From assembly GCA_009699615.1 (NCBI GenBank), contig WLNV01000055.1, positions 1-8,826 on the forward strand: a DNA stretch of 8,826 nucleotides, read 5' to 3'. The DNA is from Actinomycetota bacterium (GTDB taxonomy: Bacteria > Actinomycetota > Thermoleophilia > Solirubrobacterales > Solirubrobacteraceae). The notes below the pieces were generated by a model. It did not search any database. It worked only from the letters and a program-made list of their open reading frames with translations, and was not told the DNA's origin. Shown one piece after another: positions 1-6,131 of the stretch (the stretch's first letter is position 1; the number at the start of each line of letters is the position of its first letter). Both the position numbers and the translations under genes were made by a program.

Positions 1-1720
1 AGAGCGGACCGTCGCCACCTTCAGGCGCCGTCAAGCGGCCACCCTTGGCAGTAATAGCACCACACTGGACGCAGTTTGTGTAGTTGACGATCACGTCAAC
101 CAGCCCCTCTTCAGGCGCATCCTCGGGAATCTCGTAGACGCCGGCCGGGCACATCCACTTCCAGGTCTCAGCGACCTCACGCGGCACGTGGGTCTGAACA
201 CGGATGTGGTTGGGCGCGTCGTCACGCGTCTGATTGCCGGTGATGAAAACGCTCGAGAGCTTGTCGAAGGTGTACTTGCCGTCTGGCTTGACGTACCCCT
301 CGGAGCTCTTGCCGATGAACATCGGCTGCGCGTCGTTGCGATGGAGCGACCAGCGCCCACCGGGGAAGTGGCCTTTCGTCGCGATCATCAGGTTGACCAG
401 CGGCCCGCCCTTGATCAGGCCCTTGGCGAACGGCTGGCGGACGTTTCGAACCTCATAGAGATCCTTGCCAACGACAGATTCGGCGATCGCATCTTCGTAG
501 TTCTCGAGCGATTCGCCGCGGGCGAGATTGGCGTAGATCGCCTCGGCCGCCGTGATGCCGGCTTCGATCGCGTAGTTGAGACCCTTCAGTGCTGCCGTGT
601 TGACCATGCCGCCGGCGTCGCCGACGACGACTGCGCCGGGCATCGAAAGCTTCGGCATCGCCCAGTAGCCGCCGGCAGGCAGCGCCTTGGCGCCCCAGGC
701 GACCCGCTCGCCACCGTCGAGGATCTTCTTGACCATTGGGTGCGTCTTGAAGGTCTGCAGCAGGTCATGGGCGGAAGTTGTGGCGTCGGCGTAATCAAGA
801 TCGACGACGAAACCGATCGAAACAAGATCGTCACCGGTCTTCTCGTCCTTCATCGGGTAGATCCAAGAGCCACCGATCTGGTGGTACTTGGCCGAGATCT
901 TCAGCGGCCAGCCAGCAACAGTGTGGATCACGCGATCGAGCGGCTTGGTGACCTTCCAAACCTCTTTCACGCCGAGCTCCCAAACCTGCGGCTCGCGACC
1001 TTCGCCAAGATCAAACTCGCGGATTGCCGCGCCGGTGAGGCTGCCCCAGCATCCCTCGGAGAGGACCGTTACCTGCGCGGTTACGTCGGCGCCTGGCTCA
1101 AAGTTGCCGAGCGGTTCGCCTTCCTTGCCTCGTCCCTTGTCGCCGGAGCGAACGCCGCGCACGGTGCCGTCCTCTACGAGCAACTGGCTGGCTGAGGTTT
1201 CGGTCAGCAGGTAGGCGCCCTTCTCCTCGGCCTGAGCGGCCATGAAGCGGCACATTCCAGCAACCGAGATCGACTCATTGCCGTGGTTCTTCAGCGGCGG
1301 TGGAGGTGGAATCCGCAGCTTCGTCTTGCTGTTTGGCAGCAGATAGACCGCTTCCTTCTTGATCTCACCAAAGGCGAAGCCCTCTTCGCGCCACTGCTCG
1401 CGCGAAACGTCGGGGAAGAGCTTCTGCAGCGCTTCGGGGCGCATTACGGCGCCGGAGAGGTTGTGGCCGCCGCAGGTCTTGGCCTTCTCGATTACCGCAA
1501 CCGGCACTTCACCTAGGCGCTCAAGCGTCTCCGGGTCATCGGCCAGCAGATCGAGCAGGCGGTTGGCGCAGGCCAAGCCCGCGGTGCCGCCGCCGACGAT
1601 CGCTACGCCAACGTCGATCCGCTCGTCCTCGCCGTCAAGCTCGCGCTTGATGAACTCTTCAGGCGAATCAACCGGCGGCGGATACGCCCCCGGGACGACC
1701 TTGCCGTTCTTCCCCGCCAT
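1..1720 (-). CDS. etfQO: Electron transfer flavoprotein:quinone oxidoreductase (ETF-QO), 3' end outside window
   Basis: This FAD and iron-sulfur enzyme takes electrons from reduced ETF and passes them to membrane quinone. The 573 visible residues begin at the ATG at 1720. The dinucleotide-binding loop VGGGTAG (residues 42-48) opens the FAD domain, followed by a KTCGGHNLSGAV stretch typical of the family. Residues near VVVGDAGGMVN and LKGLNYAIEAG are the second FAD and membrane/quinone region. The C-terminal ferredoxin-like part shows Cys524 in MCPAGVYEI and Cys550/Cys553 in NCVQCGAI, ending in APEGGDGPL. That is close to the usual family C-terminus, so probably only a few residues are missing. 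Oddly, the residue expected to be the fourth cluster cysteine is Ile556, and about four residues are deleted after it. The gene starts 5 bp after the etfA stop. AAGG abuts the ATG and is a poor ribosome site, so translation may be coupled to etfA. Family identity is secure; cluster status is inference. Confidence 0.95.
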   Translation of the reverse strand, partial: MAGKNGKVVPGAYPPPVDSPEEFIKRELDGEDERIDVGVAIVGGGTAGLACANRLLDLLADDPETLERLGEVPVAVIEKAKTCGGHNLSGAVMRPEALQKLFPDVSREQWREEGFAFGEIKKEAVYLLPNSKTKLRIPPPPPLKNHGNESISVAGMCRFMAAQAEEKGAYLLTETSASQLLVEDGTVRGVRSGDKGRGKEGEPLGNFEPGADVTAQVTVLSEGCWGSLTGAAIREFDLGEGREPQVWELGVKEVWKVTKPLDRVIHTVAGWPLKISAKYHQIGGSWIYPMKDEKTGDDLVSIGFVVDLDYADATTSAHDLLQTFKTHPMVKKILDGGERVAWGAKALPAGGYWAMPKLSMPGAVVVGDAGGMVNTAALKGLNYAIEAGITAAEAIYANLARGESLENYEDAIAESVVGKDLYEVRNVRQPFAKGLIKGGPLVNLMIATKGHFPGGRWSLHRNDAQPMFIGKSSEGYVKPDGKYTFDKLSSVFITGNQTRDDAPNHIRVQTHVPREVAETWKWMCPAGVYEIPEDAPEEGLVDVIVNYTNCVQCGAITAKGGRLTAPEGGDGPL

Positions 1721-1725
1721 CCTTA

Positions 1726-2703
1726 TCAGGCGCCCTTCTTGGCCTTAACGGCTTCGGTCAGCTTCGGCAGGATCTTGTTGAGATCGCCGACGATGCCGAG
1801 GTCGCTGAACTCGAAGATCGGCGCGTTTGCATCCTTGTTGATCGCGACGATGTTCTCAGCGCCCTGCATACCAACCTTGTGCTGAATCGCGCCGGAGATT
1901 CCGGCTGCGAGGTAGAGCTTCGGCGCGACCGTCTTGCCGGTCTGACCGATCTGCCCGGCGTACGGGAACCAGCCTGCATCAACGACGGCGCGCGTCGCTG
2001 CGACGGCAGAGTTGCCGCCAAAGGCGCTGGCGAGAGCTTCACAGAGCTCAAAGCCTTCCTCTGCGCCGAGGCCGCGGCCACCGGCGATCAGAATGTCGGC
2101 TCCTTCGATGTCAACGTCGGCGCCACGCTGCTCGCCGCGGGTGATCATCGTTGCCTGACCTGAGAACGGCGAGAACTCAACGCTGAGCGATTCGACTGCA
2201 GCGGTGCCGCCGGTCTCCTTGATCTCAAAGGCATTCAGTCGGCTGATGATGATGCCGACGTCGCTGCGGAATGAGATCTGCGAGATCGCTGAGTCACCGA
2301 GAATCGGGCGCTCGGCGACCAGCTTGCCGCCTTCGGCGCGAACTGCGGTGATCTCCATTGCCACGCCTGCGTTCAGACGGGCAGCCAGGCCAGCTCCAAC
2401 CTCGAAGCCGAGCAGTCCACCGCCGAACAGTGCGTAGCCATAATCGCCAGCTGCAACGGCGGCTGCCATTGCGTCAACGACCGGCTGAGCGAGTCCCTCA
2501 GGACCCTCAACGTTCAAGACCTTGGTCGCTCCGTAGTTGCCGAGCGAAGCGGCAAGGTCGTCTCCGACCCCGTTGCCGACGATAATCGCGTGCGCTTCGC
2601 CACCGAGTTCGGCGGCCAGCTTGGCGGCCTCCGACACGGCTCCGAGCGAGTTCTTGTTAAAAGCGCCTTCGTACTGCAGCGCGTAGACCAGAATGTTCGC
2701 CAC
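1726..2703 (-). CDS. etfA: Electron transfer flavoprotein alpha subunit
   Basis: This is the FAD-carrying subunit of the soluble ETF heterodimer, which collects electrons from acyl-CoA dehydrogenases and delivers them to ETF-QO. The 325 residues match the usual family length. The N-terminal alpha/beta domain starts MANILVYALQ. The C-terminal FAD domain has the expected series: GGRGLG (208-213), GQTGKTVAP (253-261), GISGAIQH (268-275), NKDANAPIF (289-297) and DLGIVGD (301-307). The start is GTG at 2703, directly after the etfB stop with no gap. A GAGGAAG ribosome site at 2713-2719 lies nine bases upstream and supports this start. It sits in the order etfB-etfA-ETF-QO, so all three are almost certainly cotranscribed. 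The context favours a conventional, non-bifurcating ETF, although that is inference. Confidence 0.97.
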   Translation of the reverse strand: MANILVYALQYEGAFNKNSLGAVSEAAKLAAELGGEAHAIIVGNGVGDDLAASLGNYGATKVLNVEGPEGLAQPVVDAMAAAVAAGDYGYALFGGGLLGFEVGAGLAARLNAGVAMEITAVRAEGGKLVAERPILGDSAISQISFRSDVGIIISRLNAFEIKETGGTAAVESLSVEFSPFSGQATMITRGEQRGADVDIEGADILIAGGRGLGAEEGFELCEALASAFGGNSAVAATRAVVDAGWFPYAGQIGQTGKTVAPKLYLAAGISGAIQHKVGMQGAENIVAINKDANAPIFEFSDLGIVGDLNKILPKLTEAVKAKKGA

Positions 2704-3498
2704 TTAGATCAGCTTCCTCTCGTCGAGCCAGGCAACGATCTGTTCGACCGTCTCGGCTGTGTCTTCGTCTTCGATGATTCGTCCAGCTTCCTTCTTCGGC
2801 GGCTCGCTGGAGCCGGTCCACTGGGCCGCGGAGTTGTCGCCGCCAACCTTCGAGGCGTCGATCCCTGCATCTGCTGCGGAGACCTTCTCAAGCGGCTTCT
2901 TCTTGGCTCCCATGATCGCCTTCAGCGATGGGTAGCGCGGCTCATTGATCGCATCGCCGACGGAGATGACTGCCGGCAGGTTGATCTCGACCGTGTCGTA
3001 GCCGTACTCGGCTTGACGCTCGGCGCGCAGCTTTGTGCCGCCATCGACGTCGATCTTGATCACCTGAGTGAGCGACGGGAACTTAAGGTGGTCGGCGACA
3101 ACGGCGCCGATTGTGTAGCACTCGCCGTCATCGGACTGCTGACCGAGCAGAACGAGGTCGGGGGCTTCCTTCTCGAGCACCTTTGAGAGTGCGTAACCGG
3201 TTGCGGCCACGTCTGAACCGGCGAGTGAATCGTCGGAGAGGTGGATCGAACGGTCGGCGCCGAGCGAGACGGCCTTGTGCAGAGCGCGCTCAGCCGAGTC
3301 GGGACCCATCGTGACGGCGACAACTTCGTCGACTGCCATCGCTCCGCTCTCCTTCAGCTGCATTGCAGCTTCGATCGCGTGCGTGTCATACGGGTTGAGG
3401 TTCTTTTCGCCGCTGCGATCCATCCGACCCGTTGCGGGGTCGATCTTCTTCTGGACGGCAGCGTCCGGTACTTCCTTAACGAGAACGCAAATTTTCAC
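2704..3498 (-). CDS. etfB: Electron transfer flavoprotein beta subunit
   Basis: This is the partner of EtfA. It binds AMP structurally in conventional ETFs and carries the surface that docks onto acyl-CoA dehydrogenases. The 264 residues fit the family. It opens MKICVLVKEVPD and has the nucleotide-site segment LLGQQSDDGECYTIG (117-131). The beta-subunit signature region lies at 175-201, with LPAVISVGDAINEPRYPS leading into the IMGAKKKPL docking loop. The start is GTG at 3498. AGGAG at 3508-3512 lies nine bases upstream and decides this start. It is the first gene of the etfB-etfA-ETF-QO operon, and the 88 bp upstream hold a promoter-like sequence and an operator-like dyad. I see no truncation or unusual residue. 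A bifurcating role cannot be excluded from sequence alone, but the adjacent ETF-QO makes quinone-linked oxidation the simpler reading. Confidence 0.97.
   Translation of the reverse strand: MKICVLVKEVPDAAVQKKIDPATGRMDRSGEKNLNPYDTHAIEAAMQLKESGAMAVDEVVAVTMGPDSAERALHKAVSLGADRSIHLSDDSLAGSDVAATGYALSKVLEKEAPDLVLLGQQSDDGECYTIGAVVADHLKFPSLTQVIKIDVDGGTKLRAERQAEYGYDTVEINLPAVISVGDAINEPRYPSLKAIMGAKKKPLEKVSAADAGIDASKVGGDNSAAQWTGSSEPPKKEAGRIIEDEDTAETVEQIVAWLDERKLI
2713..2719 (-). promoter_or_regulatory. Ribosome binding site of etfA
   Basis: GAGGAAG on the minus strand lies nine bases before the GTG at 2703. It is inside the end of etfB and fixes the non-ATG start of etfA at the base after the etfB stop. 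Confidence 0.75.
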
Positions 3499-3507
3499 TT
3501 CGTCAAT

Positions 3508-3512
3508 CTCCT
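3508..3512 (-). promoter_or_regulatory. Ribosome binding site of etfB
   Basis: AGGAG on the minus strand, nine bases before the GTG at 3498. It supports the GTG as the true start and is among the strongest Shine-Dalgarno matches in the window. Confidence 0.8.
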
Positions 3513-3529
3513 ATTTCGGTCTGTTTGAA

Positions 3530-3560
3530 AGTGTATCGATGACCTTGACTGACTAGTCAA
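3530..3560 (-). promoter_or_regulatory. Candidate promoter of the etfB-etfA-ETF-QO operon
   Basis: Reading the minus strand, TTGACT (3560 to 3555) matches five of six bases of a sigma-70-type -35 box. It is followed after 17 bases by GATACA (3537 to 3532), or after 19 by the better hexamer TACACT (3535 to 3530). The predicted transcript would start about 25 bases before the etfB GTG and include its AGGAG site. The -35 box lies inside an operator-like dyad, suggesting repression by steric block. This is inferred from motif spacing only, and the -10 box is weak. Confidence 0.5.
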
Positions 3561-3563
3561 TCG
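3545..3563. promoter_or_regulatory. FadR/TetR-type operator-like dyad upstream of etfB
   Basis: The plus strand reads TTGACTGACTAGTCAATCG. It contains the perfect 10-bp palindrome TGACTAGTCA (3550-3559), and around the same centre an imperfect 18-bp dyad TGACTGA-CTAG-TCAATCG (3546-3563). The layout resembles TetR-family operators. Compared from memory with the Bacillus subtilis FadR box TGAATGAMTANTCATTCA, it matches 14 of 17 defined positions. FadR in Bacillus represses fatty-acid oxidation genes including etfB-etfA and is released by long-chain acyl-CoA. No regulator gene lies in the window, so the binding protein is unknown. Confidence 0.55.
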
Positions 3564-3586
3564 GCCGCGGTGCTGCGGGTGCCCTT

Positions 3587-4030
3587 CTAGCGAGGCTCTC
3601 TCTCCCCTACGGCGCTGACGAGAAAGTCGATGATCTCCTGCGTGGGAGCGCCGGGCGTGAAGACAGCGGCAACGCCTAGTTCCTTGAGCTGCGGAATGTC
3701 GTCGGCAGGAATCGTGCCGCCGACGGTTACGACGACGTCGTCGATCCCCTGCGCGCGGAGCAGCTCAACGATCTTCGGAACCAGCGTCATGTGGGCGCCG
3801 GAGAGGATTGATAGGCCAACGGCGTCGGCGTCCTCCTGAACGATCGTTTCGACGATCTGCTCCGGGGTCTGGTGGAGGCCGGTGTAGATCACTTCCATGC
3901 CGGCATCGCGAAGGGCGCGGGCGATAATCTTGGCGCCGCGGTCATGGCCGTCCAAGCCGGGCTTGGCGACGACGACGCGAATCTTTTGGGTGGAGGTGGC
4001 GGCAGTCATGTTGGGCGCGGTGCGAGGCAT
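3587..4030 (-). CDS. icmB: B12-binding small subunit of acyl-CoA mutase (isobutyryl/methylmalonyl-CoA mutase C-terminal domain)
   Basis: A stand-alone cobalamin-binding subunit of about 147 residues that would pair with the large subunit encoded two genes upstream. Numbering from the ATG at 4030, it has the base-off/His-on signature DGHDRG (27-32, with His29 the expected cobalt ligand), then SILSG (74-78) and GG (104-105), in a Rossmann-like fold that starts at KIRVVVAKPG. Separate small subunits of about 136-150 residues are usual for isobutyryl-CoA mutase and for split mutases in actinobacteria and archaea. The small subunit does not show the substrate, so the symbol rests on its partner. 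The start is uncertain. GTG at 4039, ATG at 4030 and ATG at 4009 are all in frame and none has a Shine-Dalgarno site. Family N-termini favour 4009, while a TACCAT hexamer seven bases before 4039 could point to a leaderless start there. It lies 88 bp upstream of etfB. Confidence 0.9.
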   Translation of the reverse strand: MPRTAPNMTAATSTQKIRVVVAKPGLDGHDRGAKIIARALRDAGMEVIYTGLHQTPEQIVETIVQEDADAVGLSILSGAHMTLVPKIVELLRAQGIDDVVVTVGGTIPADDIPQLKELGVAAVFTPGAPTQEIIDFLVSAVGEREPR

Positions 4031-4081
4031 CTGACACACACCGCGATGGTAGTAGACCGGCGCCGCCCAGCGCCTGCCGAC

Positions 4082-4408
4082 TCAGCGAACTCTGACTGAG
4101 ACCTTCATGCCGCGGTGGATCGTGCAGATGTAGCTGCCAGAGCGCGCGCGCACCGAGACCGACCCGCGAACGCGGGCACCAATGTTCGTCCCAGGACCGA
4201 CGATGTTGTGAGGAAGACGACCGGCCCATACGAAGCGCAGCGTCGTGCCTTTTGAGACCGTGAGGCTCTTCGGGCTGAAGAAGGAGTCGCGCACCGAGAT
4301 CGTCTTCGAACCGGCTGCATGCGCACCACCGTTAGCGAGCGCGCTGCCAGCAGCGGCGCTGAGGGCGACGGCGAGGACGGCGGCGATCAAAGTCAGCTTG
4401 CGGGTCAT
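4082..4408 (-). CDS. Exported cupredoxin (amicyanin/plastocyanin-like blue copper protein)
   Basis: A small protein of 108 residues with a clear export signal: MTRK, then a hydrophobic stretch (about 5-20), with a probable signal-peptidase cut after ALA at 23-25. The mature part is a short beta-rich domain with a complete type 1 copper ligand set: His67 in LPHNIV, Cys95 and His98 in CTIHRGM, and Met101. The Cys-x2-His-x2-Met spacing and the PHN motif are those of amicyanin. Such proteins carry single electrons outside the membrane or bind copper; the partner here is unknown. ATG at 4408 is preceded by AGGAG at 4421-4425, twelve bases upstream. The gene starts 22 bp after the mutase large-subunit stop, and the small-subunit gene follows after about 50 bp, so it is probably cotranscribed with both. 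Its position between the subunits of a cytoplasmic enzyme is unexpected. Confidence 0.88.
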   Translation of the reverse strand: MTRKLTLIAAVLAVALSAAAGSALANGGAHAAGSKTISVRDSFFSPKSLTVSKGTTLRFVWAGRLPHNIVGPGTNIGARVRGSVSVRARSGSYICTIHRGMKVSVRVR

Positions 4409-4420
4409 ATCTATCTCATT

Positions 4421-4425
4421 CTCCT
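4421..4425 (-). promoter_or_regulatory. Ribosome binding site of the cupredoxin gene
   Basis: AGGAG on the minus strand in the 22-bp gap after the mutase large-subunit stop, twelve bases before the ATG at 4408. The spacing is slightly long. It indicates independent initiation rather than coupling by overlap. Confidence 0.6.
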
Positions 4426-4430
4426 AGGGG

Positions 4431-6089
4431 TCAAAAAACCGGGGATTCGGTGTACCTGCCAAATACGTCTTGCAAAGCTTGAACGATCTCGCCTTCAGAT
4501 GCGTCAGTTCGCGTGCAATCGATCAGCAGAGGCATCAGGTTAGCCCCCTCGCGGGCGGCCGCTTCGCGCAACTTGGCCAGCGATGACTCGACAGCAGCGC
4601 TGTCGCGACCAGCACGGACGGCATTGAGGCGATCGACCTGGCCACGCTCCATCGCCGGGTCGCTGCGATGCAGAGCGGTCTGCCCCCCGTCGCCTTCGGT
4701 GTAGGCGTTGACGCCGACGACGACGCGGCGGCCGGAATCGATCTCCTGCTGCAGCTCATAGCTGGCGTCAGCGATCTCACGCTGCGGGTAATTCGCCTTT
4801 ACGGCCGCGACCATGCCACCGAGCTCATCGATCTTTTTGAAGTACTCGTAGGCCTCGGCTTCGATCTTGTCGGTCAGAGCCTCGACGAAGTAGGAGCCGC
4901 CGAGCGGGTCGATCGTGCTCGCAACGCCGGTCTCGTCGGCGATGATCTGCTGCGTGCGCAAGGCTAGGCGGACGGCGTCCTCTGTCGGGAGCGCGAGCGC
5001 CTCGTCGTAGCTGTTGGTGTGAAGCGACTGGGTTCCACCCAACACACCGGCGAGTGCTTCGATTGCCGTTCGTACGACGTTGTTCAGCGGCTGCTGAGCG
5101 GTCAGGGAGACACCGGCGGTCTGGGTGTGGAAGCGCATCAGCAAGCTCTTTGGATTCTTTGCGCCGAAAGTCTCCTTCAGTTCGCGGGCCCAGATCCGGC
5201 GCGCCGCGCGGTACTTCGCGATCTCCTCAAAGAAGTCGATCTGAGCGTTGAAGAAGAACGAGAGCCGCGGCGCAAAGTCATCTACGTCGAGGCCGCGCTC
5301 GACCGCCTGCTCAATGTAGGTCAGCCCGTCCTTGAGCGTGAATGCCAGTTCCTGCGCCGCCGTCGAACCGGCCTCGCGGATGTGGTAGCCGCTAATTGAA
5401 ACAGGGTGCCAGCGCGGCATCTGCTGTGAGCACCATTCGATCATGTCGCCCATGATCCGCATCGCCGGGTCGATCGGGAAGCACCACTCCTTCTGGGCGA
5501 TGTACTCCTTCAGAATGTCAGCCTGGATCGTGCCGGCAAGCTGCTGCGGCGGCACACCGTCGCGCTCGGCGGCAACGACGTAGTAGGCCAGCATGATCGC
5601 CGCCGGCCCGTTGATCGTCATCGAAACCGAGACCTCGCCAAGGTCGATTCCCTTGTAGAGCGTCGTCATGTCCTCAACCGTGTCAACCGCTACGCCCTCG
5701 CGGCCAACCTCGCCGAGCGAGAGTGGGCTGTCGGAGTCATGGCCCATCAGAGACGGCATGTCGAAGGCCGTCGAGAGGCCTGTCTGGCCGTGATCCAGCA
5801 GGTAGTGAAAACGCTCGTTCGTCTCCTCGGCGCTTCCGAAGCCGGCAAACTGACGCATTGTCCAAAGTCGACCGCGGTACATAGACGGGTAGACACCGCG
5901 CGTGAACGGGTACTGCCCCGGAAAGCCGATCTGACCGGCCACGTCGTCGGGCAGGTCGGCCTCGGTGTAGAGCGGCTCGACCGGAGTCCCGGAGAGCGTC
6001 GTGAAGGGAACCTCGCGTTCGGGAGTTGCCTCGAACGCCTCGCGCCAATCCTGCTCGGGCGACTGCTCGTCGTCAGGGGTCTGAGCCAT
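4431..6089 (-). CDS. icmA: Acyl-CoA mutase catalytic large subunit, isobutyryl-CoA mutase-like (methylmalonyl-CoA mutase family)
   Basis: A 552-residue TIM-barrel subunit of an adenosylcobalamin-dependent carbon-skeleton mutase with no fused B12 domain; that domain is a separate downstream gene. Length fits IcmA (about 566 residues). The substrate-binding barrel includes TMRQFAGFG (77-85), LSTAFDMPSLMGHDSD (105-120) and TIQADILKEYIAQKEW (187-202). His236 in GYHIREAG matches the conserved active-site histidine. Residues known to distinguish substrates read Phe81, Ala108 and Gln199. Methylmalonyl-CoA mutase has Tyr and Arg at the first and third positions, 2-hydroxyisobutyryl-CoA mutase has Ile, Asp and Gln, and isobutyryl-CoA mutase has Phe and Gln. 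This favours interconversion of isobutyryl-CoA and n-butyryl-CoA; substrates such as pivalyl-CoA cannot be excluded. The start is ATG at 6089, 42 bp after the acyl-CoA dehydrogenase stop, with no Shine-Dalgarno site. Automated annotation would probably call it methylmalonyl-CoA mutase. Family certain, substrate probable. Confidence 0.93.
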   Translation of the reverse strand: MAQTPDDEQSPEQDWREAFEATPEREVPFTTLSGTPVEPLYTEADLPDDVAGQIGFPGQYPFTRGVYPSMYRGRLWTMRQFAGFGSAEETNERFHYLLDHGQTGLSTAFDMPSLMGHDSDSPLSLGEVGREGVAVDTVEDMTTLYKGIDLGEVSVSMTINGPAAIMLAYYVVAAERDGVPPQQLAGTIQADILKEYIAQKEWCFPIDPAMRIMGDMIEWCSQQMPRWHPVSISGYHIREAGSTAAQELAFTLKDGLTYIEQAVERGLDVDDFAPRLSFFFNAQIDFFEEIAKYRAARRIWARELKETFGAKNPKSLLMRFHTQTAGVSLTAQQPLNNVVRTAIEALAGVLGGTQSLHTNSYDEALALPTEDAVRLALRTQQIIADETGVASTIDPLGGSYFVEALTDKIEAEAYEYFKKIDELGGMVAAVKANYPQREIADASYELQQEIDSGRRVVVGVNAYTEGDGGQTALHRSDPAMERGQVDRLNAVRAGRDSAAVESSLAKLREAAAREGANLMPLLIDCTRTDASEGEIVQALQDVFGRYTESPVF

Positions 6090-6096
6090 TGCGGAG

Positions 6097-6102
6097 AGAA
6101 TA
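6097..6102 (-). promoter_or_regulatory. Possible -10 box for leaderless transcription of the mutase large-subunit gene
   Basis: TATTCT (6102 to 6097, minus strand) ends seven bases before the ATG at 6089, which places a transcript start at 6090 or 6089. The ATG has no Shine-Dalgarno site, and leaderless mRNAs with a TANNNT box at this distance are common in actinobacteria. No -35 box is evident (CGTCGG at the expected place). Weak, inferred evidence. Confidence 0.3.
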
Positions 6103-6131
6103 CGCGGCGGGTGCGGCGGCCGACGCGCCGA

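Noticed and set aside
188..1195. Long plus-strand open frame of 335 codons
   Set aside because: It lies wholly antisense to the ETF-QO gene, whose minus-strand frame has full family motifs. The plus-strand product has no recognisable domain and reflects high G+C codon bias.
2590..3186. Plus-strand open frame of 198 codons
   Set aside because: It is antisense to the etfA/etfB junction and shows no domain. It is a shadow of the real coding frames.
3565..3580. CCGC...GCGG inverted repeat after the mutase small-subunit stop as a terminator
   Set aside because: The four-base-pair stem has no T tract. It is a G+C-rich chance match, although a Rho-dependent end here cannot be excluded.
4081..4100. 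CTCAG...CTGAG inverted repeat as a terminator after the cupredoxin gene
   Set aside because: The stem is only five base pairs with a ten-base loop, it overlaps the coding end, and no T run follows on the minus strand.
4431..4442. TTTTTT run at the end of the mutase large-subunit gene as an intrinsic terminator
   Set aside because: No stable hairpin precedes the T run, and it is inside the coding sequence just before the stop.
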